Origin: Actinokineospora sp. NBRC 105648
GTDB taxonomy: Bacteria; Actinomycetota; Actinomycetes; Mycobacteriales; Pseudonocardiaceae
DNA: 64,000 nt
Direction: 5' to 3'
Assembly (NCBI RefSeq): GCF_030269645.1
Contig: NZ_BSTR01000023.1
Location: 59,922 to 123,921, forward strand
Position numbers and translations under genes: made by a program
The notes under the pieces: generated by a model
The model's database searches: none
The model's input: only the letters and a program-made list of their open reading frames with translations
Told to the model about the DNA's origin: nothing
Shown: piece after piece, positions 11,331 to 20,239 of the stretch
How positions within the stretch are numbered: position 1 is the stretch's first letter
How the letters are laid out: the number at the start of each line of letters is the position of its first letter

Positions 11331-11834
11331 GTCTCCCGCCCGACATCACCGACAACACTGTCGACGACCGCGTCGAACTCAGCCGAGCCAACGCCTCAGC
11401 CCGCTGTCGCCGTGCCGGATGTCGAGCCGGGCAGGAGGTGCAGCAGTGTCAGTAGCCCCACCGAGTGGATACGCCCCGCGGCGCGGACCACGCGTGATCA
11501 ACATTTGCGGCCACGCCACGACCTGAGCCGGAGAGCGGTAGGACGTGCCGCTACAGCGAAGCCGCCCTCCCGACTGCGCGCAGCGTGTGGAGGGGCCATC
11601 GGGTTTGGGCATGAGGATGCCGCACCCAAGCCCGTTGGGATTCCACAGTAGTTCTTCGATCCATCTTCATGTCTCGCGCGCTTCGCGACGAGGTGAGGCT
11701 TTTGTTGGGGAACCATTCACGGCCGGTGTTCCGGCTCGGACAGTAAAGAGACAAGTGCTGCGAATCCGGTAACAAGATCGGCGCTACGGCCATATACACG
11801 GCGACGACAGTTCCCGGCGACCTGGAGTTCGGCA
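11331..11834. other. intergenic, no gene recognised
   Basis: About 500 bases with short open stretches on both strands but no family match. It contains small palindromes (for example around 11678-11700) but no repeat shared with the rest of the window that I can see. The promoter of the downstream Fn3 protein should lie near its 3' end; no clear -35/-10 pair stands out. Confidence 0.4.
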
Positions 11835-14468
11835 GTGGATGATCGGTGGCGCAAGCGGCTCGCCGTCGGCGCGTGGACCGCGGTGTTCGCGGTCGCGGCG
11901 GGGGTGGTCACGGTGGCGGCCACCGGGGACAAGCAGCCCGAACTGGATTTTCAGCAGCCGGGGCACTGGGTCTACGGCGCCGACGGCAAGGCCGTCTACC
12001 ACGTCGACGGGGGGACCAAGAAGGTCGACTCGCGCACCGGGGAGATAGAGCTCGGTCCCGATCACACGATCGTGCAGAGCGAGAACCAGGTGCTGGTGGC
12101 GGAGAACGGGAAGGTCACCGAGTTCGGGAAGTCCACGTTGGCCGTGCAGGACCACGTGGACGTCGGCATCAACGAGGTGCCGGTGGGGCTTGAGGTGGTC
12201 GGTGGTCCGTACCTGGTCTACCGGCAGGCGGGCACAATCGTCCGCTTCGGCCAGGGGAAGCCCACGATCGTGTCGGTCAAGGGCCCGCTGGGTGACCCGG
12301 CGGTCACCGACGATGGCACGGTGTGGGTGCAGCGACAGGACAGCGCGGCGCTGTGCAGCATCGATCGGGTGGCCACTGAGGCGCAGTGTCCGGCGACCGC
12401 CCCGGGCAACCGGCGCGGGACGATGGCGGCGATCGGCACCCAGGCCCTCTTCGTCGACGCCGCGGCCGGGACGGTCTCCGCCGTGGGCAGCGGCGGACTG
12501 GGGCTCACCACGTCGCTCGGGGAGCGTGTCGCTGACGCCAGGGTGGCGTCGTCGACCACCGGCGGCAGGCTCGCGATCGTGGACCAGCAGGCGCAGCGCC
12601 TGGTGCTCGCCGACGTCAGCACGGTTGCCGGCGGTGCTACAGCCGCCCGGCCGGTGAGCGTCCCACTGGGTGACGGCGACTACGCCACCCCGGTGCCGAC
12701 CGACGGTGCGGTAGTGGTGCTCGACCGCAAGGCCAACCGCGTCCTCACCTTCGACAGCTCCGGGGGCAGGCGCTCGACGACACCGCTGCCGGAGGGCTTG
12801 GGGAAGCCGAGGATCTCCCGCGGTGAGGACGGCCGGGTCTACGTGGACGGTCAGTCCGGGAAGCACACGCTGGTGGTCGACAAGGACGGCTCGGTCGCCT
12901 CCGTCCTACTCGGGAAGCCCGACCTGCCCGCGCCGAGCACCCGCAAGCCCGCTCCGCCGTCCCCGCAGCCGGCACCGCCGGTGAAACCGCCCGCCACGAC
13001 ACAACCGAAGCCGCCGCCGCCCGCGAAGGCGACCCCGCCCGGCCCGCCGACGTCCATCAGCGCCCAGCCCGGCAACGCCCTGGTGACGTTGTCCTGGGCC
13101 GCGGCGGACCCGCACGGAGCCGCGGTGTCGGCGTACCAGATCACCTGGCGCGTCACCGATGGCGACGGGTCCGGCGGGTCGAGCACGGTCGGCGGGTCGC
13201 AGTTGTCCACCGCGATCCCCGACCTGCGCAACGGGACCACGTACGTCTTCAGCATCGCCGCGGCCAACGCCGCCGGCCCCGGCCCGTCAGCGGACTCCCC
13301 GCCCGCCAGACCGAGTTCCCAGGTCCCCGGGACACCGGGCAAACCCACCGCTACCGCCCCCTCCGGCGGGACGGTCGAGCTGACCTGGCGGGCGGCATCC
13401 GGCGAGGGCAGGCAGGTTACCGCCTACACGGTCACGGCCACGGGTGACGACGGCAGCTCGGTCAACGCGGCTCGGGCCTCCGGCACCACCGCGACCCTGG
13501 ACAAGGACATCCTCGTCCTGGGGACCACTTACACGTTCACCGTCACGGCCACCAACGACGCGAACATCACCGGTAGCCCCTCCGAGGCGAGCAACCCGGT
13601 GACGCCGTACCAGCCCGCCTCGGCACCGGGGGGTGCCCAGGCCGCGGGTGGCGACCGCACAGTGACCCTCACCTGGCAGCCGTCCGAACTCAACGGCGGT
13701 GAACTGGTGGGCTACCGGGTCACCGCACCCGGGGTGGCGGCCCAGACCGTGACCGACACCCGGGCGGCGTTCTCCGGTCTCACCAACGGGAAGCAGTACG
13801 ACTTCGCGATCGCCGCGCAGACCCGCCAGAAGGGACAGTCCGGGACTCCCGTCACCGGCGAGCCCGCCCAGGCCATCGGCACACCGGGGCGCACACCCGA
13901 GGTCGGTGTTGTCGCCGCGAGGCAGAACGGTGACCGGCAGATCGTGGTGACGGTGTCCGTGGACGACCACTCCAGCGGTCCGGTCACCTGTCACATCTCT
14001 TTGGACGGCCTGGGGGAGCGCTGGACCGGCGGCTGCGGCAACGGCCAGGAGATCAACCTCGGCGGCCTCGACTACTCGACCACCTACACCGCCCGCGCCT
14101 CGGGCAGCAACTCCTTCGGTGGCGGCCCCCAAGGCGGCTCAACCGCTCAGGCCAGGACCAACGACCCACCCCCGCCGCCGCGCACGGTGATCGTGAGCAA
14201 GGGGCCCTACAAGACCACGACTGTCGGGTCGTGCAAGACCGCGCCACCCTGCGCCTTGATCAATGTCTCGATGCGCAACTTCGCGCCCAACACCAACTTC
14301 ACCGTCGAGTGCCATGACGACAACCCCGATGGCGGCCGCTCCTACTACGAGTACGGGGTGAAGACCAATGGTGCTGGCAGCAACGACAGTGCCACCTGCA
14401 TCTACGGCTTCAACGGCAACGTCTGGGCTGTGGTCGCAGGTGTCGAATCCAACCATGTTCATTGGTAG
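11835..14468 (+). CDS. membrane-anchored propeller / fibronectin type III protein (module 1)
   Basis: The 877-residue protein has a short cytoplasmic N-terminus, one membrane helix (about residues 9-30) and a large extracellular part. Residues about 35-360 hold repeating beta-strand units resembling a beta-propeller. A Pro-rich linker follows (about 363-408), then three clear fibronectin type III domains (about 405-680), a fourth Fn3-like domain (685-775) and a C-terminal domain with paired cysteines (785-877). Start GTG 11835 follows GGAG. It stands 9 bases before the MoxR gene in the same operon. Its counterpart in module 2 (42216-44933) has the same anchor, propeller and cysteine-containing C-terminus but PASTA domains instead of Fn3. 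A cell-wall sensing or scaffolding role is likely but inferred. Confidence 0.85.
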   Translation: MDDRWRKRLAVGAWTAVFAVAAGVVTVAATGDKQPELDFQQPGHWVYGADGKAVYHVDGGTKKVDSRTGEIELGPDHTIVQSENQVLVAENGKVTEFGKSTLAVQDHVDVGINEVPVGLEVVGGPYLVYRQAGTIVRFGQGKPTIVSVKGPLGDPAVTDDGTVWVQRQDSAALCSIDRVATEAQCPATAPGNRRGTMAAIGTQALFVDAAAGTVSAVGSGGLGLTTSLGERVADARVASSTTGGRLAIVDQQAQRLVLADVSTVAGGATAARPVSVPLGDGDYATPVPTDGAVVVLDRKANRVLTFDSSGGRRSTTPLPEGLGKPRISRGEDGRVYVDGQSGKHTLVVDKDGSVASVLLGKPDLPAPSTRKPAPPSPQPAPPVKPPATTQPKPPPPAKATPPGPPTSISAQPGNALVTLSWAAADPHGAAVSAYQITWRVTDGDGSGGSSTVGGSQLSTAIPDLRNGTTYVFSIAAANAAGPGPSADSPPARPSSQVPGTPGKPTATAPSGGTVELTWRAASGEGRQVTAYTVTATGDDGSSVNAARASGTTATLDKDILVLGTTYTFTVTATNDANITGSPSEASNPVTPYQPASAPGGAQAAGGDRTVTLTWQPSELNGGELVGYRVTAPGVAAQTVTDTRAAFSGLTNGKQYDFAIAAQTRQKGQSGTPVTGEPAQAIGTPGRTPEVGVVAARQNGDRQIVVTVSVDDHSSGPVTCHISLDGLGERWTGGCGNGQEINLGGLDYSTTYTARASGSNSFGGGPQGGSTAQARTNDPPPPPRTVIVSKGPYKTTTVGSCKTAPPCALINVSMRNFAPNTNFTVECHDDNPDGGRSYYEYGVKTNGAGSNDSATCIYGFNGNVWAVVAGVESNHVHW

Positions 14469-14477
14469 AGGAAAAGG

Positions 14478-15485
14478 ATGATGAACTCCGCCACCCCGCA
14501 CGTCTCCGCTCCCAGCCCTGGTGCGGCGTTCGACATGATCGCGGCGAACGTCCAGCAGGTCGTCAAGGGCAAGCCCGAGGTGGTCCGGCTCGCCGTGGCC
14601 GCATTGCTGGCCCAGGGACACCTGTTGATCGAAGATGTCCCCGGGCTGGGCAAGACCACCCTCGCCCGGTCGATCGCCGCGAGCGTCAACGGCCGCTTCA
14701 GCAGGATCCAGTTCACCCCGGACCTGCTGCCCGGTGAGATCACCGGTGGCCAGATCCTGCACCGCGACCCGCAAACCGGCAGCGAGGGGTTCACCTTCCA
14801 CCCCGGCCCGATTTTCGGCAACATCGTGATGGCCGACGAGATCAACCGGGGCACTCCCAAGACCCAGTCGGCCCTGCTCGAGGTCATGGCAGAGGGCAGC
14901 GTCACCGTCGACTCGGAGCGGTACCTCGTGCCGCAGCCCTTCATGGTGTTCGCCACCCAGAACCCGATCGAGCTGGAGGGCACCTACCGGCTCCCCGAGG
15001 CCCAGCTCGACCGCTTCCTCATGCGGATCGCGGTCGGCTACCCCGACCGCGACGCCGAGGTCAACGTGGTCCTCCACGACTCGGTCGGTGTCCGGCCGGA
15101 GGGATTGCGCCCCGTCCTCGACATCCAGCAGCTGGACGCGATCATCTCGGTAGTGCGGACGATCCGCGTCGACCCAGTGTTGGCTGGCTACGCGGTCGAT
15201 CTCGCGGCGGCCACCCGCCGCGACGAGCGCGTGTCCGTCGGGGCCAGCCCGCGCGGGAGCATCGCCCTGGTGCGCGCTGCCCGCGGTTGGGCGGCGACGT
15301 GGGGGCGGGACTTCGTGACGGCAGACGACATCCGCGACGTCACCCACGCGGTGCTCGACCACCGGGTCATCCTGACGCCCGAGGCCGAGTTCGCGAAGGT
15401 CACCGGCGCATCCGTGGTCGACAAGCTCCTCAACGACTCCGCCGAGTACGCCAGGACGCTCGCCGCCGCCGTCGGGGCCCGATGA
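14478..15485 (+). CDS. MoxR-family AAA+ ATPase (module 1)
   Basis: A 335-residue AAA+ protein with Walker A EDVPGLGKTT, Walker B VMADEINRGTPKTQ, sensor 1 ATQNPIELEGTYRLPEAQ and the arginine-finger region LDRFLMRI, all diagnostic of MoxR. MoxR ATPases act as chaperones that assemble or activate partner proteins, typically the DUF58 and transglutaminase-like proteins encoded downstream, as here. A good ribosome binding site (GAGGAAAAGG) precedes the adjacent ATGs at 14478 and 14481. The stop overlaps the DUF58 start (ATGA). Confidence 0.94.
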   Translation: MMNSATPHVSAPSPGAAFDMIAANVQQVVKGKPEVVRLAVAALLAQGHLLIEDVPGLGKTTLARSIAASVNGRFSRIQFTPDLLPGEITGGQILHRDPQTGSEGFTFHPGPIFGNIVMADEINRGTPKTQSALLEVMAEGSVTVDSERYLVPQPFMVFATQNPIELEGTYRLPEAQLDRFLMRIAVGYPDRDAEVNVVLHDSVGVRPEGLRPVLDIQQLDAIISVVRTIRVDPVLAGYAVDLAAATRRDERVSVGASPRGSIALVRAARGWAATWGRDFVTADDIRDVTHAVLDHRVILTPEAEFAKVTGASVVDKLLNDSAEYARTLAAAVGAR

Positions 15486-16654
15486 TCAACCGTCCGGTCG
15501 TCAGGCTGACGCCCCGGGGGATCGGGTTGCTGGCCGCCTCGGCGGTGTGCTTCGCCGCGGGTGAGGCGCTCGGTCACGAGGTGCCCCGGATCCTCGCGGG
15601 TGCTGCGCTGGCCGCCGTCGTGGCGGGTGTGCTCCTCTGCGTGCGCCCCCTGAGCGTCGACGTCGAGCGCACCGTCTGGCCCGACCGCGTGGAACGCGGC
15701 AAGCCCGCCGTGGCCACGCTGGTCGCCACCAACCCCACCGGCCGGGCCACCGCTGCGTTCTCCGCGCTCGACCCGCCCGCCCAGCACCCGGTCGGCATCG
15801 ACAGACTACGGCCTCAGGCGCGGGGGAACGCGACGTACGCCCTGCCGAGCGAACGGCGCGGCCGGATCGCCGTGGGCCCGCTCACCCTGCACCGGCGTGA
15901 CCTCCTCGGTCTCGTCACCGGCAGGGTCACCACCGGGTCCGTGTCGACGCTGTGGGTGTACCCGAGGACACACGACGTGCTGGTCGTGGCAGGTGCACAC
16001 CTGCGGCACCACCACGACGGCGTCTACGGCGATCCGCCGGTGCGCGGCTCGATTGATCTGCGGGCGGTCCGCGAGTACATGCCCGGCGACGAGCCCCGGC
16101 ACATCCACTGGTGGGCCACCGCCCGGACCGGGACGGTGATGGTCCGCGACTACGTCGATCCCGCGCGCCCCCGGTTCACCGTCCTACTGGACACCCGTGA
16201 CGCGACTCTGCGACCCGCCGAGTTCGAGAACGCGGTGGAGATCGCCGCATCGCTGGTCAAGGCGGCCTGTGCCCAGGGCTGTCGGACCCGCCTGGGCACC
16301 ACCGGCGGGCTCGACCTCGACGTCGAACCCGGTCTGGTCGGGCAGCACGCGCTGCTCGACGCGCTGTGCGAGGTGGCGCAGCACGCCGCCGGACCAGCCG
16401 AACCGGTGCGCCTGCCCGCCGGCCGCGACCCCGGTGCCCGCAGCGCCTTCATCACCGGGGGAGTGGGCGCCACCGATCCCGCGACCCTGGCCGCCGTCGT
16501 GCGCCACGCGCGGCGGGTGACGGTGTTCGACGTCTCGGCGTCTCCCCCGGTCGGGCCGGTGGCCTCGTCGGTGGTGACGATCCGCGAAACGGACCCCGCC
16601 ACCGCGCTCACCGTCTGGGCGGGCGGTCTCGCCGCGATGGGGAGGGTGTCGTGA
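15482..16654 (+). CDS. DUF58 membrane protein (module 1)
   Basis: The 390-residue product has two N-terminal membrane helices (about residues 15-58) and a cytoplasmic or extracellular beta domain with the DUF58 signature REYMPGDEPRHIHWWATART, followed by a vWA-like Rossmann region (FTVLLDTRDATLR). DUF58 proteins nearly always sit between MoxR and a TgpA-like protein. The open frame extends upstream inside moxR; ATG 15482 is chosen for its four-base overlap with the moxR stop. Confidence 0.92.
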   Translation: MINRPVVRLTPRGIGLLAASAVCFAAGEALGHEVPRILAGAALAAVVAGVLLCVRPLSVDVERTVWPDRVERGKPAVATLVATNPTGRATAAFSALDPPAQHPVGIDRLRPQARGNATYALPSERRGRIAVGPLTLHRRDLLGLVTGRVTTGSVSTLWVYPRTHDVLVVAGAHLRHHHDGVYGDPPVRGSIDLRAVREYMPGDEPRHIHWWATARTGTVMVRDYVDPARPRFTVLLDTRDATLRPAEFENAVEIAASLVKAACAQGCRTRLGTTGGLDLDVEPGLVGQHALLDALCEVAQHAAGPAEPVRLPAGRDPGARSAFITGGVGATDPATLAAVVRHARRVTVFDVSASPPVGPVASSVVTIRETDPATALTVWAGGLAAMGRVS

Positions 16655-18756
16655 ACCGGGTACTCGCCGGTGTCGGGGTCGTGGTCGCCGCCGCGATCGC
16701 CGGGTTCTCCTTCAGCCCCGTGTTCGGCTACGCGGGCCTGCTCGTCCCGGTGGCGGTGGTCGCCGCCGCCACCTTCGCCGCCGACCTGGTGACCCGCACC
16801 CGGGGCGGTGCGGTGCGGGCACCACTCGCGCTGCTCTTGGCCGTGCTCGCCCTGGTGCCCACCGTGCTGCGCGCGACCACCCAGTCCGGGGTGCTGCCCA
16901 CCGCCGCGACCTGGTCGACCCTCTACGAGGGCACGGTCCACGGCTGGGTGCGGGTGCTGGACAGCACGTGGCCCGCCCGCCCGGACCCGGACACCGTGCT
17001 GTTCGTGCCCGTGTTGGTCCTCGCGGCGGCCGTGTTGGGTCTGGAGTTCCTGCGCCGTGAGGTCAGCGCGCTGGCGGCGTTGCTGCCCGCGACCCTGGTG
17101 CTCGGACTGGGCCAGTGTTTCCGCGTCGCCGAGGGTGGGGCCGCGATCGTCTTGGTCGCCGCCTTCAGCGTCGCGGCCGGGGTGGTGCTGGCGACCTCCC
17201 GACCGGAACGGACATCGACGACCGCGAGCCGGGTGCGGGTGCTGCCCGTGCTCGCCACCGTGGTCTCCCTCGTCGCGGGCCTGGCCGTGTTCGGCGCGGT
17301 CGACCCGGTGGGCAGGCCGCCGTACTCAGTGGCGAGTGATCACCAGACGCCGCAGGTGGTGTCGAGCGTGGTGAACCCGCTGACCGAGGTCGGGGCCCGA
17401 CTGTCCACACCCGACACGGTGGCCTTCACCGCCCGCACCGGCGCGTCCGCCGACCGCTGGACACTGGCCGTGCTCGACCGCTTCGACGGCAGCACGTGGA
17501 GCACGTCCGCGCGCTTCCGCGACCTCGGCAGCGACCTCGCACCCGCGTCCGGGACCACCGTGCCCGTCCAACGACGGCACGCCGACATCGAGGTCGATTC
17601 CGTCCCCGGCGCCTGGCTGCCCACGCAGTCGCGGACCCGCGAGGTGCACGGCACCGCACCGGTCGTCGACCCCGACACCGGCACGCTGCTCTCGACCACC
17701 GCCACCCCCGGGCTGCGGTACGCGATGGACTGGGACGCCCCCGAGGTCCCGCCGGAAGCCCTGTCGAGGGCGACCATCGCGCCGATCGAGGCGAGCACGG
17801 GCGGTGTCCCGGCCGACCTGGTCGCGCTCGCGAAGGACGCCACCAAGGGCCTCGGTGCCTCCGTGCGGTCGGCACTGACCCTGGAGACCTGGTTCCGGCA
17901 GCAGTACAAGGTCGCCGACGGCACCGACATCCCCACCGGTCACGGGTACGCGCAGCTACAGTTCTTCCTGCTCGAGAGCAAGCGCGGCACCAGCGAGCAG
18001 TTCGCCTCGGCCTACGCGGTGCTCGCCCGCGCGGTGAACATCCCGAGCCGGGTCGCCGTCGGGTTCCGGCAACCCGAGGACGAGTCCGACGGAATCCACG
18101 TCGTGCGCAACGCCGACGTCTTCGCCTGGCCGGAGGTGCTCGTCTCCGGGATCGGGTGGATTCCCCTCGACCCCACCGGTGCCACCGCGGGTACCGGTGA
18201 CGACAGCATCGCCAAGGCCATCGAGAAAGCCAGGTCCACCACAGTGGACCCGGCGACGGAGCCCAAGGCGCAGCTCACTGATCCGCTGCCCCCGCCACTG
18301 CCGCCACCGCCGCCCCCACTACCGGATCCCTTGGTTCAGTGGATTCTGGTCGGCGTGCTGGTCGTGCTCCTCGTCGCCATGGTGGTTCCCGTGGTCAAGT
18401 CGGTCCGCGCCCGCCGTCGCCGTCACCCATCGGCGATGCCGGAAGCCGTTGTGGGCGCGTGGTTGGAGGCGCGGGACCGCCTGCGCGACCAGGGTGTGCG
18501 GGTCCGACGAGGGATGACCGTGCGGGACGTCGCCCACCTGGTCTGGCCGCAGCACCCCGCCGCGGCCGAACCGCTCCTGGCGCTGACCAGGACGGTGGAC
18601 GTCGCCGTCTGGTCGGGCCGGACGGTCACGTCGGCGACCGTGGCGGAGGCGTGGGCCGCGGCCGACGCCGTCCGGCGGACCGTGGCGGGGAAGTCCTTCG
18701 GCAGCAGGGTGCGCGACCTCTTCTCGGTCCGCGGACTGCGACCGCTCGACTCCTGA
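16651..18756 (+). CDS. TgpA-like transglutaminase-fold membrane protein, catalytic residues lost (module 1)
   Basis: 701 residues with about six N-terminal membrane helices (about 5-230), an extracellular transglutaminase-like domain (about 240-520), a Pro-rich stretch, a further membrane helix near 565 and a cytoplasmic C-terminal domain. This is the TgpA/DUF3488 architecture. The fold is intact, but where an active transglutaminase has R-G-x-C-E the sequence is RGTSEQFAS (Cys replaced by Ser448), and where it has HAWPE it is FAWPE (His replaced by Phe491). The Asp of the triad remains (LDPT, Asp507). It is therefore very likely catalytically dead and may bind peptidoglycan peptides or act as a scaffold. 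Start GTG 16651 overlaps the DUF58 stop. Confidence 0.9.
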   Translation: MNRVLAGVGVVVAAAIAGFSFSPVFGYAGLLVPVAVVAAATFAADLVTRTRGGAVRAPLALLLAVLALVPTVLRATTQSGVLPTAATWSTLYEGTVHGWVRVLDSTWPARPDPDTVLFVPVLVLAAAVLGLEFLRREVSALAALLPATLVLGLGQCFRVAEGGAAIVLVAAFSVAAGVVLATSRPERTSTTASRVRVLPVLATVVSLVAGLAVFGAVDPVGRPPYSVASDHQTPQVVSSVVNPLTEVGARLSTPDTVAFTARTGASADRWTLAVLDRFDGSTWSTSARFRDLGSDLAPASGTTVPVQRRHADIEVDSVPGAWLPTQSRTREVHGTAPVVDPDTGTLLSTTATPGLRYAMDWDAPEVPPEALSRATIAPIEASTGGVPADLVALAKDATKGLGASVRSALTLETWFRQQYKVADGTDIPTGHGYAQLQFFLLESKRGTSEQFASAYAVLARAVNIPSRVAVGFRQPEDESDGIHVVRNADVFAWPEVLVSGIGWIPLDPTGATAGTGDDSIAKAIEKARSTTVDPATEPKAQLTDPLPPPLPPPPPPLPDPLVQWILVGVLVVLLVAMVVPVVKSVRARRRRHPSAMPEAVVGAWLEARDRLRDQGVRVRRGMTVRDVAHLVWPQHPAAAEPLLALTRTVDVAVWSGRTVTSATVAEAWAAADAVRRTVAGKSFGSRVRDLFSVRGLRPLDS

Positions 18757-18781
18757 GCCCGGAAGGGGTCCGGCGCTCAGG
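18752..18781. terminator. hairpin between convergent genes
   Basis: An imperfect inverted repeat (CCTGAGCCCGGA ... TCCGGCGCTCAGG) spans the 20 bases between the stop codons of the TgpA-like gene and the kinase gene, which face each other. There is no T-run, as is common in high-GC actinomycetes. It probably terminates transcription in both directions. Confidence 0.5.
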
Positions 18782-20171
18782 GGTTCACACAACTCCCGCC
18801 CCGGATCCCCTTCGGGACGCTCTCACCGGTGGTCTTGCCGTCCGGTGAGCCCTGTACCAGGAAGCAGTACGTCTTCGTCGGGTCGACCGTCGCGGTGTAG
18901 GTGGTGTTGGCGTAGACGATCTTGGTCACGGCCGGACCTCCCGCGCCCTGCTCCGCGATCACCACCGCGTACTCCCACTCTGGCGGTCCTGTCCATGAAA
19001 GGTCCACAGTGGACTGATGGTCCACCGGGTCGGCGAGTGCGATGACCGGGGCCGGGATGTCCGGCGGTTTGGTCAGGGTGGTCGGGACCGCGCCTGCTCC
19101 CGTCGAGGGCGGCCGCAGTGCGAAGTAGGCGCCGCCCGCGACGACCACGGCCACCAGGGCGCCCGCGCCGACCAGGAGCGCAATCGGCTTCTTCCGCGCC
19201 GTCGCGGGCGGGGCAGTCTCCCGAAGAGTCGTGGCCGGAGCGCCTGGTGCGCTCGGTGGGGGCGGTGCCTGGGGCGCCCACGGTGGGGCACCGGGATCGC
19301 GATTCGTAGTGACGACGGGGGAGGCTGGTTGGCCGGGTGCCCGCACGACGGTGTCACCCGCCAGGGCGCTCAGCCTCTCGGCCGCCCTGGCAGCGCCCGG
19401 TCGATCGGCGTGGTCCGCGGCGAGCATGGACACCACCACCTCTGCCAGCGCACTCGGGACACCGGGCAGATCGGCGACCCGCACCGTGCGCATCAGGGCG
19501 CGCCGCCCGTAGGCGAGCTGGGGTTCGTCGAGGAACCTGGGCACCGGCGGGGCGCCGTTGAGCACGGTGAACAGGCTGGACCCCAACCCGTAGACATCGG
19601 ACTTCTGATCGGCGTTGTTGCGCCAGACCTCCGGTGCCGCGTGCTCCCAGGTCGCCGCGTCCTGGGTGTTCTCGGCCGAGGTGAGCCCGAAGTCGGACAG
19701 CCTCGCCTCGCCGTCCTCGGTGAGCAGGATGTTGGACGGGCTGATGTCACCGTGCCGCTTGCCATACCGGTGGAAGGTCGCCAGCGCCGTCGCCACCTCG
19801 GCGCCGATCCGGGCCACCGCCTCCGGCGCAGGCCGCCGCCCGCCCTCGATCGTGCCGCCGAGTGAACCCGCGCACAGTTCCATCGCGAGGTAGGGCCGGT
19901 GGTCGGTGGTGAAGCCCTTGTCGAAGAAGGTGACAAAACCACGGATCTTCCCGGCCTCGGCGACGGTCTTGCACTCGGCCTGGAAGTCCTTGCGCGTGCC
20001 GGGATCGGTCAGCGGTGCGGAGAACACCTTGACCGCGACCTCCCGCATGTCGCCTTGCCAGGCCCGGTAGACGGTCGCGCTGCCGCCCTGACCGATCTCG
20101 GTGAGGTTCTCGTAGCCGGGGATCTGCGGGACCTCTTGGCGCCGCTGGTCTCCCGTTTGGGGCGAGTCCAC
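18777..20171 (-). CDS. receptor-type Ser/Thr protein kinase with extracellular Fn3-like domain (module 1)
   Basis: 464 residues. The kinase domain (about 18-270) has the glycine loop GQGGSATV, Lys48 in VAVKVF, a catalytic loop HGDISPSN (Asp142, Asn147) with Gly replacing the usual Arg of HRD, the DFG at 160-162 and APE at 179-181. The activation segment is short, and the missing HRD arginine suggests activity not controlled by activation-loop phosphorylation. A Pro-rich juxtamembrane region precedes one membrane helix (329-352) and an extracellular Fn3-like domain (about 372-445) with two Cys near the end. Start GTG 20171, 68 bases from the divergent EccC gene. Likely substrates are the FHA-linked proteins of the module; this is inference. 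Confidence 0.9.
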   Translation of the reverse strand: MDSPQTGDQRRQEVPQIPGYENLTEIGQGGSATVYRAWQGDMREVAVKVFSAPLTDPGTRKDFQAECKTVAEAGKIRGFVTFFDKGFTTDHRPYLAMELCAGSLGGTIEGGRRPAPEAVARIGAEVATALATFHRYGKRHGDISPSNILLTEDGEARLSDFGLTSAENTQDAATWEHAAPEVWRNNADQKSDVYGLGSSLFTVLNGAPPVPRFLDEPQLAYGRRALMRTVRVADLPGVPSALAEVVVSMLAADHADRPGAARAAERLSALAGDTVVRAPGQPASPVVTTNRDPGAPPWAPQAPPPPSAPGAPATTLRETAPPATARKKPIALLVGAGALVAVVVAGGAYFALRPPSTGAGAVPTTLTKPPDIPAPVIALADPVDHQSTVDLSWTGPPEWEYAVVIAEQGAGGPAVTKIVYANTTYTATVDPTKTYCFLVQGSPDGKTTGESVPKGIRGGSCVNP

Positions 20172-20239
20172 CCGGGCAGCGTATCGAGGAGCCGGTGCGC
20201 GGCGATAGTCACAGCAACCACCACGGAAGAGGGGGACGC
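20172..20239. promoter_or_regulatory. divergent promoter region, kinase / EccC (module 1)
   Basis: The 68 bases between the divergent starts of the kinase and the EccC-like ATPase must hold both promoters or their leader ends. GAAGAGGGGG at 20226-20235 is the ribosome binding site for the ATPase. No clear sigma-70 boxes stand out. The head-to-head layout suggests coordinated expression. Confidence 0.5.
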
